Source of the DNA: Oscillospiraceae bacterium
GTDB taxonomy: Bacteria; Bacillota; Clostridia; Oscillospirales; Ruminococcaceae
Assembly: GCA_004556975.1 (NCBI GenBank)
Contig: SFFD01000059.1
Location: forward strand, 1-6,589
Reading direction: 5' to 3'
DNA: 6,589 bases
Below, one piece after another: positions 1 through 4,467 of the stretch; position 1 is the stretch's first letter, and every line of letters begins with the position of its first letter. The notes below the pieces were generated by a model. The model ran no database searches, was not told the origin of the DNA, and saw only the letters and a program-made list of their open reading frames with translations. A program made the translations under genes and the position numbers.

Positions 1-324
1 ATCGCTGTACATCCCGGACGTATTCAGCAGCCGCGAAACCTCACTGTCCACGGTCACCGGCTGTCCCCCGGCGCTGTTCAGGGCAAAGATCTGGCTCTCC
101 TCATCCGTGCGGGACAGCAGATCCTCCAGACGCCGCATCTCATCCTCCGCCGCATAGGCGGCATGGGTGCTCTTCTCCCCATAGACGGAGAAGATCATGA
201 CCGTGTCCATGGCGATGACCTGAATGCTCTCCTGGGCCTTATCCGGGTCCGCCGGAGTACCTCCGCAGCCGCACAGGCCGCACAGCATGGCTGCCGCCAG
301 TATCAATCCCGCAAAGCGTTTCAT
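1..324 (-). CDS. apbE: FAD:protein FMN transferase (ApbE family lipoprotein), N-terminal part
   Basis: Partial gene: the first 108 codons are present and the rest lies beyond position 1. The product should be an exported lipoprotein that moves FMN from FAD onto Thr/Ser of membrane flavoproteins such as RnfG/NqrC-type subunits (family knowledge). Visible: Lys/Arg start and hydrophobic signal segment (residues 1-17), lipobox LCGC with Cys20, then MDTVMIFSVYG at 39-49, matching the conserved opening MGT-x-YG motif of ApbE, and the helix ending in LLSRTDEESQIFALN (69-83), which matches the conserved E-x-LSR-x-S-I-x-LN segment. The FAD-binding core is outside the window. The start is supported by GAGGT (337-341), spaced a rather long 12 nt, and by a good sigma-A promoter. 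It reads away from everything else here and is probably the chromosomal flank. Confidence 0.88.
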   Translation of the reverse strand, partial: MKRFAGLILAAAMLCGLCGCGGTPADPDKAQESIQVIAMDTVMIFSVYGEKSTHAAYAAEDEMRRLEDLLSRTDEESQIFALNSAGGQPVTVDSEVSRLLNTSGMYSD

Positions 325-377
325 ATAGTATACCGTACCTCGCATCCGCATATTGCTCCTATTTTGCATAATAAGGT

Positions 378-406
378 AGTATATCACGGCGGTCTGCACT
401 TCTCAA
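378..406 (-). promoter_or_regulatory. sigma-A promoter of apbE
   Basis: On the minus strand, TTGAGA (406-401), a 17-bp spacer and TATACT (383-378) match the vegetative consensus. The expected start point is about 50 bp upstream of the apbE ATG. The promoter appears intact, so whatever inserted to its right did not disrupt apbE expression. Confidence 0.7.
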
Positions 407-495
407 CCGGGAATCGGCGTCTTCTCCGAAAAAGATAAAAACCCACCGAAAATGTCAATAGTAAATGCGAAAAAAATATAAAAAAATATATTTGA
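407..495. other. AT-rich gene-free tract with phased A-runs; possible element end
   Basis: No gene is seen between the apbE promoter and the transposase stop codon. The tract holds a perfect tandem 10-mer AAAAAATATA (471-490), so A-runs recur at one helical turn and the DNA should be intrinsically bent. It also holds TGTCAATAGTAAATGCGA (453-470), whose TG start and position just outside the transposase 3' end would suit a terminal repeat. On the minus strand T-rich runs follow the transposase stop without a GC hairpin, so no clear intrinsic terminator is present. That it is an element end is inference. Confidence 0.4.
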
Positions 496-1539
496 CTAAA
501 GCCCAAGGGCGGCGACGCACTCTTGAAACAGGATTTCGGACGTTCTCCACCCCAAGATTTCACGGGGATAATTGTTCACCCACTCTTCGACTTCCTTTAC
601 CGCCGCCGCGGTGACTTTTCCGAAATCTGTTCCCTTTGGGTACTTCCGCCGAATCATTTTGTTCTGACATTCATTTGAACCCCGTTCAAAACTGCTGTAC
701 GGGTGGCAATAGTAAAACTTCGTTCGCTTGCCCTTTCTGATTGCGGACCGCTCCAGCCGCTCAACGTCGGCGAATTCTCCGCCGTTGTCAACGGTGATCG
801 TCTTGAAGATCAAGCGGAAGCGCGCCCCGAATCGGCGTTCTATACGATCAAGCGCCCGCACGGTGCTTTCTGCCGTTCTGTCCGGCATTTTCTCTATAAT
901 TTCTTTACGGGTCAATCGCTCTGTCAGCACCAGCAGGGCCTTTGACCCCTTTTTCTTTGAATATACGGTGTCCATTTCCCAATGCCCGAACGTGGTTCGG
1001 CTGTCAACCTCCGCCGGGCGCTTCTCTATGCTTTCGCCGCGGGGCGGGCGCTTCATGGTCTTTACCTTGTGATACTGCCGCTTCCGTTTCGGCTTTTCCG
1101 GCAAGTCTTTATTTGTGATCGTCAGGAAAACGCCCTTTGAAATGTAACTGTAAAGGGTGCTTACGCAAATACTTGTTTTGAATTGCTTTCCCTCCAGCTT
1201 CGCGTCAGCAAGGGCGGCGGCGGGCGAACGATCTTCGTTCAGAATCTTATTTTCGATGTAGCCCGCAAATTCAAAGTCGTTTCCGATTTTCAGCGGCGCG
1301 CCTTTCGCGGCGAGGTTGTCCCGATACCGCTTTTCTGCTCCGTCCGGGTTATACCGTTCTTCTTCAATCCACGTGTCGCCGTCCAGATGGACCCAACGGG
1401 CGCGCTTAATCTCGCGGTAAACCGTGCTGATATGCACGTGAAGTTCTGCGGCAATCTCTTTCTTTGAACAATGCGAATTCAACATAGCTTCGATTTTATA
1501 ACGGTCTGTTTTGCTCAAATGGCTGTAATAATGTCCCAT
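496..1539 (-). CDS. IS30-family DDE transposase, full length
   Basis: 347 aa, a normal IS30-family length, uninterrupted. The N-terminus (residues 6-48: HLSKTDRYKIEAML, then KKEIAAELHVHISTVYREI) is the family helix-turn-helix that binds terminal repeats. The RNase H-like core has D190 in FGHWEMDTV, D251 in ITVDNGGEF and E285 in SSFERGSNE; the D251-E285 gap of 33 residues is the typical DD(33)E, so the catalytic triad is complete. The PKGTDF motif (301-306) is also characteristic. I chose the ATG at 1539 because GGAGGG (1551-1546) lies 6 nt upstream; a frame-open ATG at 1581 lies inside a hairpin and lacks a ribosome site. Its promoter overlaps an operator shared with cargo genes, unusual for a passenger IS. 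A matching pair of terminal inverted repeats was not convincingly found. Confidence 0.93.
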   Translation of the reverse strand: MGHYYSHLSKTDRYKIEAMLNSHCSKKEIAAELHVHISTVYREIKRARWVHLDGDTWIEEERYNPDGAEKRYRDNLAAKGAPLKIGNDFEFAGYIENKILNEDRSPAAALADAKLEGKQFKTSICVSTLYSYISKGVFLTITNKDLPEKPKRKRQYHKVKTMKRPPRGESIEKRPAEVDSRTTFGHWEMDTVYSKKKGSKALLVLTERLTRKEIIEKMPDRTAESTVRALDRIERRFGARFRLIFKTITVDNGGEFADVERLERSAIRKGKRTKFYYCHPYSSFERGSNECQNKMIRRKYPKGTDFGKVTAAAVKEVEEWVNNYPREILGWRTSEILFQECVAALGL

Positions 1540-1558
1540 GCTATACCCTCCGAAAGCA

Positions 1559-1591
1559 AAACCCGCCCTTGCGTAATGCAAAGGCGGGTTT
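1559..1591 (-). terminator. Terminator-like hairpin in transposase leader
   Basis: AAACCCGCC (1559-1567) pairs with GGCGGGTTT (1583-1591), and TTGC (1569-1572) with GCAA (1578-1581), separated by one mismatch. Read on the minus strand, the stem is followed by a T-rich stretch (TTTTGCTTT). It lies between the transposase promoter and its ribosome site, so it can end transcription coming from the XRE gene and may also attenuate transposase mRNA. Confidence 0.6.
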
Positions 1592-1627
1592 GTGCGTTAT
1601 TGCTGGACGCGGTGTACCCGCAAAGCC

Positions 1628-1656
1628 ATTTTAACAAATTTATTATACTAACGCAA
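1628..1656 (-). promoter_or_regulatory. Promoter of the transposase, -35 inside operator
   Basis: Minus strand: TTGCGT (1656-1651), 17-bp spacer, TAAAAT (1633-1628), with an extended -10 TGT just before it. The -35 box lies within the palindrome at 1644-1661. The same boxes, spacing and extended -10 occur upstream of the RHH gene, which makes a chance match unlikely. Confidence 0.6.
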
Positions 1657-1661
1657 GTATA
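1644..1661. promoter_or_regulatory. Operator copy 1 (TATACTAACG type), at transposase promoter
   Basis: TATACTAACGCAAGTATA, the CA-centred variant of the 18-bp palindrome. It directly abuts the stop codon of the XRE gene (1662) and covers the -35 box of the transposase promoter, so bound repressor should block transposase transcription. Confidence 0.65.
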
Positions 1662-1910
1662 TTATTTATCGTCTTGCCCTGTCAGCCATTCCATAGACAC
1701 GCCTAAAACCCGCGAAAGCACAACGAGTTCGTAATCTGTCACGAATCGCGTTCCGATTTCAATTCGGCTTACGCTGTCCCGCTCCATCGTTACGCCCTCG
1801 ATCTGCAACCGGGCGGCGAGGTCCTCTTGTGTAATTTTGCGGCGGGCGCGGGCTTCTTTTACGCGGTCCCCGCAAAGATTCTTCCGGCCTTTATAGTCGT
1901 ATATCTTCAT
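1662..1910 (-). CDS. XRE-family helix-turn-helix regulator
   Basis: 82 aa, a single DNA-binding domain of the Cro/CI (XRE) type, spanning about residues 12-76. The segment ITQEDLAARL (26-35), the DSVSRIEIGTR recognition region (45-55) and the closing VLSRVLGVSMEWLTG (64-78) are typical, including the short insert between HTH helices seen in clostridial members. There is no peptidase or oligomerisation domain, so it is probably a simple dimeric repressor. The start at 1910 is set by AAGGGAGG (1925-1918), 7 nt upstream; the in-frame ATG at 1970 has no such site. It is divergent from the lipoprotein gene; the shared upstream region carries three TTGTGTTAAAGGTC-type repeats, plausible sites for this protein. 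No clear minus-strand promoter was found for it. Confidence 0.88.
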   Translation of the reverse strand: MKIYDYKGRKNLCGDRVKEARARRKITQEDLAARLQIEGVTMERDSVSRIEIGTRFVTDYELVVLSRVLGVSMEWLTGQDDK

Positions 1911-1924
1911 CGGCGTTCCTCCCT

Positions 1925-1990
1925 TTGTGTTAAAGGTCTGCATTTTTCTTGACTTTAACACGCAAAGCACGCATAATTGTGTTAAAGGTC
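1925..1990. repeat. Three-copy TTGTGTTAAAGGTC repeat, probable regulator sites
   Basis: TTGTGTTAAAGGTC occurs exactly at 1925-1938 and 1977-1990, with an inverted copy GACTTTAACAC at 1951-1961 (one base shorter). The repeats lie between the XRE gene and the lipoprotein gene; the inverted copy sits in the promoter spacer, the right copy directly at its -10, and the left copy overlaps the XRE ribosome site. This is the arrangement of repressor operators; the identity of the protein is inferred from proximity. Confidence 0.6.
1949..1977 (+). promoter_or_regulatory. Promoter of the lipoprotein gene
   Basis: TTGACT (1949-1954), a 17-bp spacer and CATAAT (1972-1977), each one mismatch from consensus. 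The repeat copies listed for 1925-1990 overlap its spacer and -10, so it is probably repressible. It gives an mRNA leader of about 85 nt. Confidence 0.65.
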
Positions 1991-2039
1991 AGAACCCCAG
2001 CATTTTCAAGCGGTTCAGCCTTTGAAAAAACACAAAGCC

Positions 2040-2061
2040 GCCCGGTTTCGGACGGCGGAAC
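2040..2061 (+). other. Leader hairpin before lipoprotein ribosome site
   Basis: GCCGCCC and GGACGGC form a 7-bp stem with one C-A mismatch just ahead of the GGAGG ribosome site (2062-2066). The 5' flank and arm (2032-2047, ACAAAGCCGCCCGGTT) recur exactly at 3163-3178 in another cargo leader. Its role is unknown; it could influence translation initiation or mRNA stability. Confidence 0.4.
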
Positions 2062-2070
2062 GGAGGATTT

Positions 2071-2766
2071 ATGAAACGCTTTCTTTCCCTTTGTCTTGCG
2101 GCCTGCCTTGCGTTATCTCTCGCGGGGTGTGGCGGCGGGCTGGTCGATCTTGACACGCCCAAATCGAAAGAGTTGTCCGCGCAGTATGATTATTACGCGG
2201 ATTCCATGAACACAATTCGGGCTGATATGAAGATCACCCCCGAACAGGCCAACGAGGTATTTATAATTCTTGTGTCCTGCGGCCTTGATGAAAAAATTAC
2301 CAGCATATATGAGAACGGCGGCGTTTATACGGTTAATTTCGGCGGCGATTCTCTCGACGTTACGTTGAACGGCGGCGCGGTTGATACGGTCCAGCAGGGG
2401 CAAGACACGCTTTACCCGGAATTCTCAAAGCACAATGTTTTGATGGACTATGATTTGATCGTAAAAGATGTTAAAAGCGGCTCCGGCGACGTGATCGGCG
2501 AATATGCTTATATTCGCATTATGAAAAAACAGCTTGAAGAGATCACGGAGGAAAATTATAAAGAGTTTGCCGAATCTGTCGTGAAAGACAGCGGTTACAA
2601 CTGGGTGTCGATTCTCTGCGACGACGGCACGGGAATTTGTTTCCCCGGCTCTATGTATTATGTCGCCGATTATGGCAAGCAGGACGCGGACGGCTCCATT
2701 TTGGAAAGCTACGGAACAATTACGCTGAACGAAAGCGGCGGTTATACTTACGATAAAGCCGAATAA
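2071..2766 (+). CDS. Secreted lipoprotein of unknown function (cargo gene)
   Basis: 231 aa. Residues 1-20 form a textbook lipoprotein signal: MKRF, a hydrophobic stretch, then LAGC with the acylated Cys at 20; the mature protein should be anchored on the outer face of the membrane. A region at 54-110 (KITPEQANEVFIILVSCGLD, then alternating strands around YTVNFGGDSLDVTLNGG) and a separate C-terminal part (from about 120, with Cys183 and Cys190 that could pair) follow. There is no recognisable enzyme motif. The start has GGAGG (2062-2066) 4 nt upstream. It is a single-gene transcript: own promoter, own terminator, divergent from the XRE repressor. Prophage lipoproteins of this kind are sometimes superinfection-exclusion factors, but nothing in the sequence proves this. 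Confidence 0.85.
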   Translation: MKRFLSLCLAACLALSLAGCGGGLVDLDTPKSKELSAQYDYYADSMNTIRADMKITPEQANEVFIILVSCGLDEKITSIYENGGVYTVNFGGDSLDVTLNGGAVDTVQQGQDTLYPEFSKHNVLMDYDLIVKDVKSGSGDVIGEYAYIRIMKKQLEEITEENYKEFAESVVKDSGYNWVSILCDDGTGICFPGSMYYVADYGKQDADGSILESYGTITLNESGGYTYDKAE

Positions 2767-2775
2767 CAGGAAAGC

Positions 2776-2808
2776 AAAGCGGCGGGCGCAAAGGCCCGCC
2801 GCTTTTTT
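2776..2808. terminator. Bidirectional intrinsic terminator
   Basis: AAAGCGGCGGGC (2776-2787) and GCCCGCCGCTTT (2794-2805) form a 12-bp perfect stem with a 6-nt loop; on the plus strand six T residues (2803-2808) follow. On the minus strand the stem is followed by TTTGCTTT. It separates the convergent lipoprotein and RHH genes and can serve both. Confidence 0.88.
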
Positions 2809-2810
2809 GC

Positions 2811-3011
2811 TTATTGAGCGCCCGCCGCCGTATCAAGCGTCGTTTCAATCCATTCATTCAAGGACATTCCCGCCGCTTCCGCCGCGGCCTGATACTTCGC
2901 CTTTTTGCCTTTCTTTACAGACGGGTAAAGACGATCATAATTGTTTTCATTGTACCGCCTTTTTGCGTCCGTCGCGGTCTTTCCGCGGGGCGTTTCGTAT
3001 TTTCCGGGCAT
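2811..3011 (-). CDS. Ribbon-helix-helix (Arc/CopG-like) DNA-binding protein
   Basis: 66 aa, the size of a bare RHH repressor. Basic N-terminus, then YDRLYPSVKKG (25-35) as the probable beta-strand that enters the major groove, helix A about 36-47 (KKAKYQAAAEAA) and helix B about 50-62 (SLNEWIETTLDTA), with the G-x-S-L-N-E-W turn typical of the fold. RHH proteins work as dimers on short palindromes and bind in tandem. The start is fixed by AAGGAGGGG (3025-3017), with GGAGG 7 nt upstream. Its promoter carries two tandem operator copies 27 bp apart, so autoregulation is likely, and the same sequence controls the divergent cargo gene, the 39-aa gene and the transposase. That this protein, not the XRE one, binds those sites is inference. 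Confidence 0.85.
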   Translation of the reverse strand: MPGKYETPRGKTATDAKRRYNENNYDRLYPSVKKGKKAKYQAAAEAAGMSLNEWIETTLDTAAGAQ

Positions 3012-3036
3012 TTGAACCCCTCCTTTTCTGCTCTTT

Positions 3037-3065
3037 ATTTTACCACGGCGTTTATACTAACGCAA
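3037..3065 (-). promoter_or_regulatory. Promoter of the RHH gene
   Basis: Minus strand: TTGCGT (3065-3060), 17-bp spacer, TAAAAT (3042-3037) with an extended -10 TGG. The -35 box lies in operator copy 2. A second possible promoter uses TTGCGT of operator copy 3 (3092-3087) with TATACT (3070-3065), spacing 16. Confidence 0.65.
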
Positions 3066-3070
3066 GTATA
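3053..3070. promoter_or_regulatory. Operator copy 2, at RHH promoter
   Basis: TATACTAACGCAAGTATA, identical to copy 1. It covers the -35 box of the RHH promoter and is spaced 27 bp from copy 3, on nearly the same helical face after about 2.5 turns only if the DNA is flexed; cooperative binding is possible but not shown. Confidence 0.65.
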
Positions 3071-3079
3071 AATATTGCA

Positions 3080-3097
3080 TATACTAACGCAAGTATA
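3080..3097. promoter_or_regulatory. Operator copy 3, between divergent promoters
   Basis: A third exact TATACTAACGCAAGTATA. It lies between the RHH promoter and the divergent plus-strand promoter and carries its own TTGCGT box on the minus strand. Confidence 0.65.
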
Positions 3098-3114
3098 TTT
3101 GTTCACTTTGCCGA

Positions 3115-3143
3115 TTGACGATATACTAACGTTAGTATATAAT
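3115..3143 (+). promoter_or_regulatory. Strong promoter of the 188-aa cargo gene
   Basis: TTGACG (3115-3120), a spacer of exactly 17 bp and TATAAT (3138-3143). The spacer is filled by the operator palindrome, so a bound repressor would exclude RNA polymerase. From 3115 to about 3160 the sequence closely matches the promoter at 4415, including the CAGAAAG stretch after the -10. Confidence 0.82.
3122..3139. promoter_or_regulatory. Operator copy 4 (perfect palindrome)
   Basis: TATACTAACGTTAGTATA, a perfect 18-bp palindrome (20 bp with the flanking A and T). It occupies the spacer of the near-consensus promoter at 3115-3143 and overlaps the first bases of its -10. Confidence 0.75.
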
Positions 3144-3289
3144 AATAATCAGAAAGAGGGAAACAAAGCCGCCCGGTTGCCGGGGCGTAAAGTTCGGCAA
3201 CGGCCAACCTTACGGGCCGACACGAAAAGGGGGCCGACACGGTAAACGACAACACTTCAACTTCGGTTTAATATATGGGAGGTAATCAA
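3144..3289 (+). other. Long structured 5' leader of the 188-aa gene
   Basis: About 140 nt separate the -10 from the start codon, with no start codon usable for a leader peptide. It opens with the shared module ACAAAGCCGCCCGGTT (3163-3178) and a GC hairpin, can then pair GTTGCCG (3176-3182) with CGGCAAC (3195-3201), and contains an 11-bp direct repeat GGGCCGACACG at 3214-3224 and 3231-3241, with GGCC (3202-3205) able to pair with either copy. There is no T-run, so it is not an intrinsic attenuator. It may be a regulatory RNA, but it matches no riboswitch class I recognise. Confidence 0.4.
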
Positions 3290-3856
3290 ATGAAAAAGTT
3301 TGAAATCGGCAAGGAATATTTCGATCACAGCATTTGCAATTACGATTGCGTGTTTACTATCAAGATTGTCAAGCGTACCGAAAAAACCGTGACTTTTGAG
3401 CGGAACGGCAAAACTCGCCGGGCAAAGCTGTTCAACGACGAACGCGGCGAATATATCATTCCTGACCGCTATTCTATGGCCCCCGTTTTCCGCGCTGAAT
3501 GTGAGGTTCAGCCGGAAGAGGAACCCGCCGCGGAAGAATCCGCACCCGCTCCCACGGAGGACGCGGCCCGCTCGATCAGCTTTGACATTGACCAGCCCGC
3601 CGACGAAAGCGCGGTTGTTGTTATGGTCGGCCAGCGCGTCGAATGCGTGTGCGGCGCTTGCTATCCCGTTCAGGCCGGAACCGTGATCGGCTTTGAATCT
3701 TCCCCGGCAACCCGTTTCTTTCCCTCTTGCGTGTATGCCGTGATTCGTTGGGAGGACCGCCCGGCGGTCCCCGAACGGGTCCGCCTGTCCGATATTCACC
3801 GCCGCGGCTGGCGGTCTGCGAACGGCTCCCCGCTGGGTGTGTTCGTAACTGGATAA
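3290..3856 (+). CDS. Two-domain cargo protein of unknown function
   Basis: 188 aa, cytoplasmic (no signal or membrane segment). Residues 1-68 form one compact domain beginning KKFEIGKEYFDHSICNYDCVF with C16-x3-C20, then a basic KIVKRTEKTVTF strand and GEYIIPDRYSMAPVF; such N-terminal modules occur in small proteins of clostridial mobile elements. Residues 71-95 are a Pro/Glu/Ala-rich linker. The second domain (about 108-185) has a Cys cluster C119-V-C121-G-A-C124 and a strand-rich stretch ending in RVRLSDIHRRGWRSANGSP. GGGAGG (3277-3282), 7 nt upstream, sets the start at 3290; an in-frame ATG at 3275 precedes this site and is rejected. It is the first gene of the operator-controlled plus-strand transcript. 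No function can be assigned. Confidence 0.82.
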   Translation: MKKFEIGKEYFDHSICNYDCVFTIKIVKRTEKTVTFERNGKTRRAKLFNDERGEYIIPDRYSMAPVFRAECEVQPEEEPAAEESAPAPTEDAARSISFDIDQPADESAVVVMVGQRVECVCGACYPVQAGTVIGFESSPATRFFPSCVYAVIRWEDRPAVPERVRLSDIHRRGWRSANGSPLGVFVTG

Positions 3857-3862
3857 TTTACC

Positions 3863-3886
3863 GGGGCGGCGTGGACCCGCCGCCCC
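3863..3886 (+). terminator. Intercistronic hairpin, weak terminator or mRNA stabiliser
   Basis: GGGGCGGC (3863-3870) pairs perfectly with GCCGCCCC (3879-3886) around an 8-nt loop and is followed only by TCTT. It lies between the 188-aa and 148-aa genes, 8 nt before the ribosome site of the latter. With so few T residues, partial termination or an mRNA-processing boundary is more likely than a full stop. Confidence 0.5.
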
Positions 3887-3905
3887 TCTTCATGGAGGGT
3901 TTCAA

Positions 3906-4352
3906 ATGTGGATTGATTGTTATACACTACCCAAAGATCAGGGGATTTGCTGTGAACATTGCGGCACGTACATTCGCAACGTTTTTGTTCTCCACTTCGA
4001 CGACGGTTTTTCTTTGAAATGCGGTGTCGAATGCTTCAACAAGCTTATAAAGAAAACCAATTTAACCCAATACGGCGCAAAGCTGTTAAAGAAGCAGGCG
4101 GACCGTATAAAGGCATTTAACGAAATGCGCGATAACTGGACCCGTTGGCAAACCCCGGAAGAAGCGGAATCCGACGGCTGTTTTCAGCGTATCGAGGACC
4201 CGGACAAGCCCGGATTGTGGCGCATTCGTACACAAGCAGAGTTTGAAGAAGAAAGGGCGTTTATGCTGAATAATCTTATTCCGTACAGGATCAGCGAAAT
4301 TCAAGCGGAAACAAAAGCCCGCTTCAAAAACGTTCGTGTTAAGTCTGATTGA
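3906..4352 (+). CDS. Small Cys-rich (zinc-ribbon-like) cargo protein
   Basis: 148 aa, unknown function. Residues 15-45 look like a metal site: C16-x2-C19 (CCEHCG) and C39-x3-C43 (KCGVECF), separated by a beta-hairpin-like VFVLHFDDGFSLK; this fits a zinc ribbon or treble-clef knuckle. From residue 45 the protein is charged and probably helical (KKTNLTQYGAKLLKKQADRI), with WTRWQTPEEAE (79-89) and a long final helix. There is no signal or transmembrane segment. GGAGGG (3894-3899), 6 nt upstream, defines the start. No separate promoter is seen, so it probably depends on read-through of the hairpin after the 188-aa gene. Its role could be nucleic-acid or protein binding; this is inference from the knuckle alone. 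Confidence 0.78.
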   Translation: MWIDCYTLPKDQGICCEHCGTYIRNVFVLHFDDGFSLKCGVECFNKLIKKTNLTQYGAKLLKKQADRIKAFNEMRDNWTRWQTPEEAESDGCFQRIEDPDKPGLWRIRTQAEFEEERAFMLNNLIPYRISEIQAETKARFKNVRVKSD

Positions 4353-4357
4353 TCGAC

Positions 4358-4384
4358 GCGCCGCCGAACCTCCCACGGCGGCGC
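4358..4384 (+). terminator. Probable terminator after the 148-aa gene
   Basis: GCGCCGCCG (4358-4366) and CGGCGGCGC (4376-4384) form a perfect 9-bp stem with a 9-nt loop, followed by AAATTTCTT. The T-tract is weak but the position, directly after the stop codon and before the next promoter, fits a terminator. Confidence 0.6.
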
Positions 4385-4414
4385 AAATTTCTTGAAAAAC
4401 TTTGCTTTTTCCTC

Positions 4415-4443
4415 TTGACAATATACTAACGTTAGTATATAAT
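4415..4443 (+). promoter_or_regulatory. Consensus promoter of the 39-aa peptide gene
   Basis: TTGACA (4415-4420), exactly 17 bp, TATAAT (4438-4443): a perfect sigma-A consensus, so the strongest promoter in the window. The spacer is the operator palindrome. The gene is presumably silent when repressed and very active when the repressor is lost. Confidence 0.88.
4422..4439. promoter_or_regulatory. Operator copy 5 (perfect palindrome)
   Basis: TATACTAACGTTAGTATA, identical to copy 4 and located identically inside the promoter spacer. It ties the 39-aa peptide gene to the same control as the RHH gene, the 188-aa gene and the transposase. Confidence 0.75.
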
Positions 4444-4467
4444 AAGAGACAGAAAGGGGGTGAAACG

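Noticed and set aside
728..1072. Long plus-strand frames over the transposase
   Set aside because: Antisense to an intact, motif-complete gene, low-complexity Arg/Ser content and no ribosome site; coding shadow.
1540..1581. Upstream in-frame ATG (1581) for the transposase, giving 361 aa
   Set aside because: The extra 14 residues are encoded by the terminator-like hairpin and have no ribosome site, while ATG 1539 has GGAGGG at 6 nt and begins the family-typical N-terminus.
453..1957. IS terminal inverted repeats pairing GTCAATAGTAAATGC (455-469) with the complement of GCATTTTTCTTGAC (1940-1953)
   Set aside because: About 11 of 15 positions match with one gap in AT-rich DNA, and the unit would contain the XRE gene and end inside a promoter; too weak to call.
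1911..1970. ATG 1970 start for the XRE gene
   Set aside because: It would translate the repeat/promoter region; ATG 1910 has AAGGGAGG at ideal spacing and yields the normal domain length.
2807..3118. Plus-strand frames opposite the RHH gene
   Set aside because: They start in a terminator T-run and end in the operator region; the minus-strand RHH frame has promoter, ribosome site and fold motifs.
3053..3139. Three spaced repeats considered as a short CRISPR array
   Set aside because: Repeats are 18-bp palindromes with 9- and 24-bp gaps, coincide with promoter boxes and occur elsewhere singly; they are operators.
3257..3799. 180-aa minus-strand frame across the 188-aa gene
   Set aside because: It runs through the leader of a gene with strong promoter and ribosome site, has no start signal and no recognisable domain.
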